6,647 nucleotides of DNA. It comes from CAZLMG01 sp964560765. GTDB taxonomy: Bacteria > Bdellovibrionota_B > Oligoflexia > Oligoflexales > CAZLMG01. The notes beneath the pieces were generated by a model. The model was not told the DNA's origin. It ran no database searches and saw only the letters and a program-made list of their open reading frames with translations. Below, piece by piece: positions 1 through 5,875 of this stretch. Position numbers and translations under genes: made by a program. Every line of letters starts with the position of its first letter. The first letter of the stretch is position 1. The stretch covers positions 1-6,647 of the forward strand of contig CAZLMG010000068.1 of assembly GCA_964560765.1 (NCBI GenBank), in the 5' to 3' direction.

Positions 1-65
1 TCGAGCAGGTGCTTGGAGGTGTGGTAACCGATAAAGCCGGCAGCGCCGGTGAGGAAAACACGCAC
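1..65 (-). CDS. Extended SDR family NAD(P)-sugar epimerase/dehydratase, N-terminal fragment
   Basis: Only the first 21 codons are in the window; the gene runs off the left edge. Read leftward from a GTG start, the peptide begins MRVFLTGAAGFIGYHTSKHL, the first beta strand and GxxGxxG (GAAGFIG, residues 7-13) dinucleotide-binding loop of extended short-chain dehydrogenases that act on nucleotide sugars. The GTG is chosen because GAGGA (75-79) lies 9 nt upstream and overlaps the stop of the preceding cytidylyltransferase gene, with only 14 nt between the genes. The family is clear. The G-Y-H-T stretch after the loop recalls UDP-glucuronate 4-epimerases, but 21 residues cannot settle the substrate; 4,6-dehydratases and other epimerases remain possible. 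It is the sixth gene of the leftward operon and would supply a nucleotide sugar or sugar precursor for the same glycan. Confidence 0.85.
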   Translation of the reverse strand, partial: MRVFLTGAAGFIGYHTSKHLL

Positions 66-79
66 TCGTCTATGTCCTC

Positions 80-829
80 TTACTTCAACTCAAGCCAGCG
101 GCGGTGAACATGGCGATTTTTCGAAAAAAGATCTGGGTTCGCATCCAAATAGTCCAGGATGTGATCAATTGTAAAGCACCGGTCGGGTCGATAAAGATCG
201 TGCAATACTTGACTCATCACATCAAAATCTTCCTGAGTGTCAACCTCCAGATAACAATCTGGGCGCAGGTAGCGACCTGACGCTTCCAAGTTGCACAGTC
301 GGAATTGGTTCGGTCTTTGCACAATGTGATAAGAGACGTGCTCGCGCTTCGCCTCACTCTTCGGAATTTCGTCATCAAGCTGAATCAGTACGGACGCAGG
401 ATAGACCTTGACCTCAAGTCCGGGAGGATAAGTTACCTTGAGATCGTTGCTGACAAAATCATACTGATTCTGATTCTTGAAGTAGTAACCGATAACTTCA
501 TTTAGCAAAGTCGGGCAAGTGAGCGGGCTGTCCCCCAGCAATTCCACATGCACACCAACATCGTAAGTTCGCAGGCACTGTGCGACGCGGCCCAACACGT
601 CGTTCTCAGAACCACGAAAAACTTTTGCACCAACCGACTCACAAAGCTCGGCAATACGATCATCCTTGGGATTCGTTGTGGTCGCAACCACCACCTCATC
701 GACTAGCCTTGAGCACTTGACCCGCTCAATCTGGTGAGCCAGCAGTGGCTTGCCCATAATGGGGCGCAGCACCTTCTCGGGGAGCCGACTGGATCCACTC
801 CGCGCTTGGATGGTCGCGGTAACTTTCAT
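80..829 (-). CDS. SpsF-type cytidylyltransferase (probable CMP-ulosonate synthetase)
   Basis: A 249-residue protein of the acylneuraminate cytidylyltransferase superfamily, SpsF branch. Such enzymes use CTP to activate a sugar acid as its CMP derivative in the cytoplasm. Visible motifs are the nucleotide-binding IQARSGSSRLPEKVL (8-22), FRGSENDVLGRV (71-82), the metal-site LLGDSPL (97-103, Asp100), YPPGLEVKVY (134-143), REHVSYHI (162-169) and LEVDTQEDFDVM (194-205). The length is normal for the family. The ATG at 829 is preferred over an in-frame GTG at 835 because AGCAGGTGA lies 5 nt upstream of the ATG, whereas the GTG sits inside that site. The gene follows the KdnB-like oxidase gene after 41 nt and precedes the SDR gene by 14 nt. 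Next to a NeuB-type synthase, activation of the ulosonic acid made by this operon is the simplest role. SpsF proteins are often annotated only as glycosyltransferase family or spore-coat protein, so the substrate is inferred. Confidence 0.9.
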   Translation of the reverse strand: MKVTATIQARSGSSRLPEKVLRPIMGKPLLAHQIERVKCSRLVDEVVVATTTNPKDDRIAELCESVGAKVFRGSENDVLGRVAQCLRTYDVGVHVELLGDSPLTCPTLLNEVIGYYFKNQNQYDFVSNDLKVTYPPGLEVKVYPASVLIQLDDEIPKSEAKREHVSYHIVQRPNQFRLCNLEASGRYLRPDCYLEVDTQEDFDVMSQVLHDLYRPDRCFTIDHILDYLDANPDLFSKNRHVHRRWLELK

Positions 830-870
830 GTTCACCTGCTCACAATCATGACGACAACTGGTACGGCCGA

Positions 871-1959
871 CTACATAGCCCGATAGAGGCGCTCGACTCG
901 ATCTCTGGTCAATACATCTCGATATCCAGCACCCAGAGCATTCGTCAGTGGCTTTTCGTGCACCACCGAGGAATCGTAAAGCATCTTGAACTCATCGGCA
1001 GATAGCTTGCCACAAATTCCTTTGGGAATTGTGACACCTTGCCGCTGCTTAAACTTCTGAAATTCTTTCACGGCATCAGCATAAAAATCGTGCATTGCTT
1101 CCATGACGATGCAGTTGGCCAGACAGTGATGAGTATGCAGCACCGTACTTAGACCAGCCGACAAGGGGTGCACGACCCCAACAAAAGTATTGGCGATTGA
1201 TGCCCCGCCCAGATAGCTTGCGACCATCATCTTTTCACGCATTTCATCTGACATCATATCGTCGCCAAGGAAAATCTCGCGGCACAGCGCTATCGCTTGA
1301 TGCGAGAAAGAATCTGCCATGGCATGCCGATAGCTGCCCGCAAGCGACTCAACACAATGGATGTATGTATCCATGCCCGAATAAAAGTACTGACTGCGGT
1401 CAACCGTTTTCGTCAAGTCTGGATCAAGAACCAAAAAATCAAAAATACTATGCGGACTATTCATCCCAAGCTTAATATTTTTCTTCTTGTTGGTGAGAAC
1501 GCAGGTCCTCGAGGCTTCCGCTCCCGTCCCAGAAAGGGTCGGGACGCCGACCTTGAATACGCCAGGAACTTTCACCAAGTCCCAGCCTTGATAATCTTCA
1601 GACTTCCCACCGTTGGTCAAAAGATTTGATACAGCTTTTGCCGTATCAAGAGTGATGCCGCCACCGATACCGATCACTGCTGCTGGGATGCCACGTCCAA
1701 GCGCATGCACACGGGCAGTTAATGCATCAATCCCATCGGTCGTCGGCTCTTCGTCCGTTCCTATGATCTCAAAAACATCGCCCGCTGCTGCAGGCAGTCG
1801 ATCGCGCAATTTGTGATCACGAAAGTACTCGTCCACGAGATAGACGATAAAGCCGCCACCATGATTTCGGCGCTGGGCAACGACGTCCGCCAAACTATCA
1901 ATGGCTCCCTTGCCAAATACGTACTTAGGAACATTTACAGAAACCTTATGCGCACTCAT
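871..1959 (-). CDS. kdnB: KdnB-like metal-dependent ulosonate terminal-alcohol oxidase (iron-containing ADH superfamily)
   Basis: A 362-residue, full-length group III (iron-containing) alcohol dehydrogenase superfamily member. Seen: GGGITLDTAK (99-108) of the nucleotide site, PTLSGTGAE (140-148), and the four expected metal ligands Asp197 and His201 (GMDTYIH), His264 (VHPLSAGL) and His278 (THHCLANC), with the usual 14-residue spacing between the last two. Stretches such as NIKLGMNS and LDPDL...QYFYSGMDTYIHC match my memory of Shewanella KdnB, 3-deoxy-manno-octulosonate 8-oxidase, which converts the terminal CH2OH of Kdo to an aldehyde. The start at 1959 is chosen over an upstream in-frame start at 1992 because its ATG overlaps the synthase stop (ATGA) and GGAGGG (1966-1971) lies 6 nt upstream. 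A KdnA-like transaminase, which would use the aldehyde, is in the same operon. Whether the substrate is Kdo or the product of the adjacent NeuB-type synthase is open. Confidence 0.88.
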   Translation of the reverse strand: MSAHKVSVNVPKYVFGKGAIDSLADVVAQRRNHGGGFIVYLVDEYFRDHKLRDRLPAAAGDVFEIIGTDEEPTTDGIDALTARVHALGRGIPAAVIGIGGGITLDTAKAVSNLLTNGGKSEDYQGWDLVKVPGVFKVGVPTLSGTGAEASRTCVLTNKKKNIKLGMNSPHSIFDFLVLDPDLTKTVDRSQYFYSGMDTYIHCVESLAGSYRHAMADSFSHQAIALCREIFLGDDMMSDEMREKMMVASYLGGASIANTFVGVVHPLSAGLSTVLHTHHCLANCIVMEAMHDFYADAVKEFQKFKQRQGVTIPKGICGKLSADEFKMLYDSSVVHEKPLTNALGAGYRDVLTRDRVERLYRAM

Positions 1960-3035
1960 CGCGAACCCTCCGCTGGAGCGATATCTCGCCACGTAACGGG
2001 CCGATCGTCAGGAATATCGTGGGCCGCTTTGCGACCTACAATATCGTCCCAAAGCATTGGAGAAATGCCATCACCAGGTCGTTTTACAATCATATTGGAT
2101 TCGGATAGCACCTGACCGGCCTTGATGTGTCCGTTGGAAACGATACTTCGGCGCGCATGTCGAATCGCCGCAATTTGGTCCTTCAAGAACTCATGCTCAT
2201 CGCCAGATCCCAACAGAACTTTCGCTTCATCGAGATGTTGACGCAGGCCCTTCAGGCTGTGAACGTCCATAGCATGATAATGGTCGTTACCTGGCAAAGA
2301 ACGATCGTGCGTGAAATGCTTTTCGATAATCCTAGCGCCGAGCATGTAAGCAAGCACGACCGGATAGCAAAAATCGCCCGGCAGAGTATGGTCAGAATAA
2401 CCAATCACCGTTTGATCAAACAATCGATTGAGCGTGCTAATGCGCGCCAAGTGGGCTCGATCGGCTGGAGTCGGATAATTGAGCACGCAGTGCAACAGCG
2501 CCACTTGATCAGCCCCTGCCTCTAAAAGCAAACGCCGAGCTGAGTCGACCTCAACGAACGAAGATGCGCCCGTAGACAGTAATACCGGCTTGCCGGTGGC
2601 TGCTAGCGCACGCAGTAAAGGTACATTGGTCAAATCGGCGGACGCCACTTTGTGCACTCGCACCATGGGATCCACAAACTTCAACGACTCCAGGTCAAAT
2701 GCCGTCGTCATGAACTCAATACCGATATCGCGGCAGTGGTTCGCCAACGCCTGGTACTCTGTCTGAGAAAACGCATCATATTTTTTGAATAATTCAAATT
2801 GTGAGCGTGTCGGCTCTTTGGAAAGATCCCAGTATGCGGGTGAATCCTTGCGCGTAAGTTTCTCAGCCTTGTAAGTCTGAAACTTGATGGCGTCAGCACC
2901 GCCTTCTTTAGCGAGATCCACCAAACGACGGGCCGTGTCCAAACTGCCCTCGTGGTTTACTCCAGCCTCGGCGATGATGTAGTAGTCACGGCTTCCACGC
3001 TGAATTGGCTTACTCCCAAGCATCACACGAGCCAT
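1956..3035 (-). CDS. NeuB-family 3-deoxy-ulosonic acid synthase (TIM barrel plus SAF domain)
   Basis: A 359-residue, full-length member of the sialic acid synthase family, which condenses an aldose (ManNAc-like in known members) with phosphoenolpyruvate. The N-terminal barrel shows IAEAGVNHEGS (21-31), IKFQTYKAEKL (50-60), KVASADLTN (129-137), LLHCVLNYPTP (180-190), GYSDHT (212-217, metal ligand His216) and EKHFTHDRSLPGNDH (238-252, metal ligand His240). A C-terminal SAF/antifreeze-like domain follows (about 290-355) with ARRSIVS and VKRPGDGI. The residue after KVASA is Asp134, where Neu5Ac synthases usually have Glu in a KIGSGE-type motif, so the substrate may differ from ManNAc. The start is fixed by the upstream TAG abutting the ATG and by GGGAGA (3043-3048) 7 nt upstream. 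The stop overlaps the KdnB-like start. No hydrolysing 2-epimerase (NeuC) is seen in the window. SpsE/PseI/LegI-type specificities cannot be separated by eye. Confidence 0.92.
   Translation of the reverse strand: MARVMLGSKPIQRGSRDYYIIAEAGVNHEGSLDTARRLVDLAKEGGADAIKFQTYKAEKLTRKDSPAYWDLSKEPTRSQFELFKKYDAFSQTEYQALANHCRDIGIEFMTTAFDLESLKFVDPMVRVHKVASADLTNVPLLRALAATGKPVLLSTGASSFVEVDSARRLLLEAGADQVALLHCVLNYPTPADRAHLARISTLNRLFDQTVIGYSDHTLPGDFCYPVVLAYMLGARIIEKHFTHDRSLPGNDHYHAMDVHSLKGLRQHLDEAKVLLGSGDEHEFLKDQIAAIRHARRSIVSNGHIKAGQVLSESNMIVKRPGDGISPMLWDDIVGRKAAHDIPDDRPVTWRDIAPAEGSR
1966..1971 (-). promoter_or_regulatory. Ribosome-binding site deciding the KdnB-like start
   Basis: GGAGGG on the minus strand lies 6 nt upstream of ATG 1959 and inside the last codons of the NeuB-type gene. 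With the ATGA stop/start overlap it places the start at 1959 rather than at the longer in-frame candidate at 1992, whose extra 11 residues would be encoded across this site. Confidence 0.8.
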
Positions 3036-3647
3036 CTATCGATCTCCCATTTGCGCTGTCAAAGAAGCTCCATGCCGCTTGTAGCGATACAGCGGTAACT
3101 TCAAGTAGTCTATTTGGTATCCTTCGCTTTGAAAACGCTGCATGAGGTCCTTTTCTTCGTTAAACCTCAACCCATCGCGATACAACCCGAGCCGATTCAA
3201 AATATCCATCTTAAATCCGATGCCGCAGGCTAAGGGTTTATCGGCTTGAGAAAATCGTCCCAAGGCGTTCTCGTCTTCATCTACTTCCACATAATCGACA
3301 GCGACCGCATCACACTCTTGGGAGTTCAGGCTCATGTACAAGCTTATGACCCGAAGAAAATCGTGATGCACATAGTCATCAGCATCAACGCGAACCACAA
3401 ACCGTCCTAACGCCATTTTTAGTCCGATGTTACAGGTTGCTGCCAGACCCTTATTCACCTCGTTAAAGACCGGCCGTATATAACCTGCAAACGAACGAAT
3501 GATTTCAGCGGAATGATCCGTGCTCGCGTCGTCGACGACAATGATCTCGTACTGCTCACGCGGCAAGCTTTGATCAACCAACGAACGGATACAACGGCCA
3601 AGAAAATTCGCGTAATTATAATTGGTGACTACGACGCTAATATTCAT
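3036..3647 (-). CDS. Family 2 (GT-A) glycosyltransferase, short form
   Basis: A 203-residue cytoplasmic GT2 glycosyltransferase expected to add one sugar from a nucleotide donor to the growing glycan. Seen: the opening strand ISVVVTNYNYANFLGRCI (3-20), nucleotide-binding VVDDASTD (37-44), the acidic DXD-type motif VRVDADDY (85-92, Asp88/Asp90), a late acidic EEKDLMQRF (164-172) in the place of the catalytic ED loop, and YRYKRHGASLT (187-197) like the usual R-x-H-x-x-S ending. It has no membrane segments or C-terminal extension and is shorter than the typical 250-300 residues, but all core motifs are present, so it looks complete rather than truncated. Its ATG overlaps the aminotransferase stop (ATGA) and it lacks a strong ribosome-binding site, suggesting translation by coupling. 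Its TAG directly abuts the synthase ATG. Donor and acceptor cannot be told from sequence. Confidence 0.9.
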   Translation of the reverse strand: MNISVVVTNYNYANFLGRCIRSLVDQSLPREQYEIIVVDDASTDHSAEIIRSFAGYIRPVFNEVNKGLAATCNIGLKMALGRFVVRVDADDYVHHDFLRVISLYMSLNSQECDAVAVDYVEVDEDENALGRFSQADKPLACGIGFKMDILNRLGLYRDGLRFNEEKDLMQRFQSEGYQIDYLKLPLYRYKRHGASLTAQMGDR

Positions 3648-4813
3648 GTGCTTTGCGCCACCCGACCGATAGCGCGCTCCAGACGCTCAACATAACCATC
3701 AGGTTGGTTGATCAGCACAGGAAGAGCGACGCACTTGCGCAAAATGGCTTCTGACGCCGCAAATCGAGACTCCAATTCGCCGTTATGAGCGGCCATGAGT
3801 TCCGGCATGTGCGTCCACGTACCCGCAAAATGCCAGGTAATGGCTTCTGGCAGGATCTTAGTCCCGATTTTCTCTTCTAAAAGAGACTCGCGATACTTAA
3901 GGGCTGCGGCAGCTGTCGGCGCACTAAACACGACCGCATCATATGTGTTTTCAGAGCCTGCGGGAGAAGGCCGCAACTTGACGTTAGGAAACTTCGCTAA
4001 GACCCGCATCATGGCATCGGCTTGCCGCCGCTGTCCCTCGATAATGCGATCTAGCTTGGTCAACTGCGCCCGGCCAACAGCCCCCTGCAATTCGGACATG
4101 CGGTAATTGAATCCACTGGAATGCCGGGAGTCGACCCAACGCGGCAACTCGGGGTTATTCTCGTGTCCGTGATCATGATAAGCACGGGCGCGGAAGTCGA
4201 TATCTTTGTTATTGGTAATGACCATGCCGCCCTCACCCGTGGTGATCGCTTTGGCATAATCAAAACTAAAGGTTCCAATATCTCCAATGCTGCCGAGCAT
4301 TTTACCGTTGTATCGCCCGCCCAATCCCCAAGCGGTATCCTCAATCAGAGTCAGACCATGCTTCTTGGTTATGGCGCCGATGCGGCCCAAATCAGCCGGC
4401 GTGCCCAGCATGTGGACTGCAATCACCGCTTTGGTGCGCTTAGTGATGCGACGCTCGAGATCCACCGGATCCAAATTCAATGTCTCATCGATCTCAGCAA
4501 TGATGGGTGTCGCGCCACATTCGATAATCGCCTCTACTGTTGCCACAAAGGTGAATGACTGCGTGATGACCTCATCACCAGGTCCTACGCCAATGGCTTC
4601 CAGCGCAACCTTGAGTGCCGCTGTACCTGAAGTTACGGCCAAGGCATGCCGAGAGCCAAGTTTAGCTGCGAATTCATTCTCAAAATCGCGCACCTGGAAA
4701 ACGCCGCCACGCATTTGGTCAAAGCCATGGCGAAACAGCACCCCACGGCCTTGGTCGAAACTCTGCCGCACGCGCTCTAATTCTTCCGCGCCGATCACCT
4801 CGTAACCAGGCAT
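3644..4813 (-). CDS. kdnA: KdnA-like PLP-dependent ulosonate aminotransferase (DegT/DnrJ/EryC1 family)
   Basis: A 389-residue, full-length sugar aminotransferase of the DegT/DnrJ/EryC1 (AHBA synthase) fold. Seen: SGTAAL (62-67) of the phosphate cup, EVITQSFTFVATVEAI (81-96), IEDTAWGLGG (157-166, with Asp159 for the PLP pyridine nitrogen), FSFDYAKAITTGEGG (182-196, Schiff-base Lys188) and GFNYRMSELQGAVG (234-247). The N-terminal MPGYEVIG with FDQMR and VRDFE near residues 31-45 resembles Shewanella KdnA, which transaminates 8-oxo-Kdo to 8-amino-3,8-dideoxy-octulosonate using glutamate. The usual Gln/His three residues after the PLP Asp is Trp162 here. It is the first gene of the leftward operon, with GGAGG (4818-4822) 4 nt before the ATG and a promoter-like sequence just upstream. 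The KdnB-like partner in the same operon supports a terminal-amine role. A different keto-sugar substrate is possible. Confidence 0.88.
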   Translation of the reverse strand: MPGYEVIGAEELERVRQSFDQGRGVLFRHGFDQMRGGVFQVRDFENEFAAKLGSRHALAVTSGTAALKVALEAIGVGPGDEVITQSFTFVATVEAIIECGATPIIAEIDETLNLDPVDLERRITKRTKAVIAVHMLGTPADLGRIGAITKKHGLTLIEDTAWGLGGRYNGKMLGSIGDIGTFSFDYAKAITTGEGGMVITNNKDIDFRARAYHDHGHENNPELPRWVDSRHSSGFNYRMSELQGAVGRAQLTKLDRIIEGQRRQADAMMRVLAKFPNVKLRPSPAGSENTYDAVVFSAPTAAAALKYRESLLEEKIGTKILPEAITWHFAGTWTHMPELMAAHNGELESRFAASEAILRKCVALPVLINQPDGYVERLERAIGRVAQST

Positions 4814-4837
4814 AAATCCTCCATGTTCAAGCAGCTA

Positions 4838-4866
4838 AATCTACGGTGATTTCGATGGAATGGCAA
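4838..4866 (-). promoter_or_regulatory. Candidate sigma70 promoter for the leftward operon
   Basis: On the minus strand, TTGCCA (4861-4866; 5 of 6 matches to TTGACA) and TAGATT (4838-4843; 4 of 6 to TATAAT) are separated by exactly 17 nt. Transcription would begin near 4830, leaving a leader of about 17 nt that carries the GGAGG site and then the aminotransferase ATG. It lies in the only sizeable intergenic space upstream of six co-directional genes. This is a consensus match by eye; a promoter further upstream is also possible. Confidence 0.45.
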
Positions 4867-4874
4867 TCTTAGAT

Positions 4875-4891
4875 CTCGTCCGGGAAACGAG
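4875..4891. repeat. Small inverted repeat in the divergent spacer
   Basis: CTCGT (4875-4879) and ACGAG (4887-4891) are perfect 5-base complements around a 7-base centre. It lies 9 nt upstream of the -35 of the candidate leftward promoter and has no T tract, so a regulator-binding site is more plausible than a terminator. A 5-base stem can occur by chance in 180 nt. Confidence 0.2.
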
Positions 4892-4996
4892 CGATGTCAC
4901 TGTGGATCTTGTGCAATTTCCCTTGCTGATTCATTCAGTTGCCACTAACTTCTCTTAGTGCCGAATCTACCTGCTCTCGTGTTAGGCCTCATTCGC

Positions 4997-5818
4997 ATGA
5001 CTGATTATACGTATCCAATTCAACGCTGGTTAGACTCTGGCGCGATTCTCAGCTTACCAACTGCCGACTATTGGAACGACGAAAGCTTAGAGAGGAAAAA
5101 GCAATTCTGGAAAGGCCTGGAAGAGAGCGCGGACTCCGCTATTTCAGATGAAATGTCGGCCTTGCTACAACAAGCGGCTACACTTATCGCGCCGCCATAT
5201 GAACTCAACGGCATCGGCATCAGCCTAGGAAGTGGCAGCTGCTGGCTTGAATCCACCTTGCTGGCAAGATCCCCCAATATTCAAAAGCTAATTTGCGTTG
5301 AAATGTCTGAACACAGAATTTCAGTGATGGCACCACGCTTTCTGCAGCGGAACGGAATCGACCCAAAGAGAGTGCAATTGTGCCTAGGAAGCTTTTACGA
5401 CCTGAAGGTCCCGGATAATAGCGCTGACTTTGTGATTCTATGTCAGGCATTTCACCACGCATTTAAGCCAGAGGAACTGCTTTCTGAAGTTTGCCGAGCT
5501 CTCAAACCAAGCGGTCAAATTGTTTTGTTTGGTGAGCACTGGTTTCCATTTTCGAATGTACTTCGAAGACTGGCTGCGCACGCGGTGAAGTTTGCCCTCA
5601 ACCATAAGGACTACCGCAGCAGAGCTGGATTGACCCCAAACTGGCGCACACTGTTTCCCGTTGACAAGAAAAAGGGCGACCACCACTACAACTGGAGAAT
5701 GTATCAGGAGCTTTTTAGTCGCCATGACCTAGAAATTGCCCGATATCAGACAAGCCGAACGCAAAGAATCCGTGGATTCATCTTAAAGCCCAAGGCCATG
5801 CACACAGACAAGTCATGA
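4997..5818 (+). CDS. Class I SAM-dependent methyltransferase
   Basis: A 273-residue soluble protein with a Methyltransf_11-type Rossmann core. Seen: glycine-rich motif I GISLGSGSCWLE (74-85), an acidic residue ending strand 2 (Glu102 in CVEMSEHR) expected to bind the ribose hydroxyls of SAM, motif IV SADFVILCQAFHHAF (142-156), and LKPSGQIVLFGEHWFP (169-184). About 70 residues before the core and 85 after it probably set substrate choice. The ATG at 4997 is chosen. An in-frame GTG at 4958 would add 13 residues but has no ribosome-binding site; AGG (4984-4986) lies 10 nt before the ATG, so the signal there is weak too. The gene diverges from the sugar-acid operon and is followed after 57 nt by another rightward gene. 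Methylation of a sugar hydroxyl or amine in the same glycan is the likely role; the acceptor is unknown. Confidence 0.85.
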   Translation: MTDYTYPIQRWLDSGAILSLPTADYWNDESLERKKQFWKGLEESADSAISDEMSALLQQAATLIAPPYELNGIGISLGSGSCWLESTLLARSPNIQKLICVEMSEHRISVMAPRFLQRNGIDPKRVQLCLGSFYDLKVPDNSADFVILCQAFHHAFKPEELLSEVCRALKPSGQIVLFGEHWFPFSNVLRRLAAHAVKFALNHKDYRSRAGLTPNWRTLFPVDKKKGDHHYNWRMYQELFSRHDLEIARYQTSRTQRIRGFILKPKAMHTDKS

Positions 5819-5875
5819 TAGCTTTTCAGCCCGAGACCCATCTGGAGCTTCACGCCAAGGTAGACCAAGCCCCCA

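Noticed and set aside
830..870. A terminator or promoter in the gap between the oxidase and cytidylyltransferase genes.
   Set aside because: The gap is only 41 nt, with no stem-loop followed by T residues and no promoter-like pair; it holds just the ribosome-binding site of the cytidylyltransferase gene.
1960..1992. A longer KdnB-like protein starting at 1992.
   Set aside because: The extension overlaps the synthase coding end and the GGAGGG site; the ATGA start at 1959 has the better signals and the protein then starts where family members do.
4923..4951. TTGCTG and TAACTT with 17-nt spacing as a rightward promoter for the methyltransferase.
   Set aside because: Only three of six matches in each box. 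The spacing is right, but such matches are common by chance.
4958..4996. A 13-residue N-terminal extension of the methyltransferase from GTG 4958.
   Set aside because: No ribosome-binding site precedes this GTG, and the added residues are not part of the methyltransferase fold; ATG 4997 is preferred.
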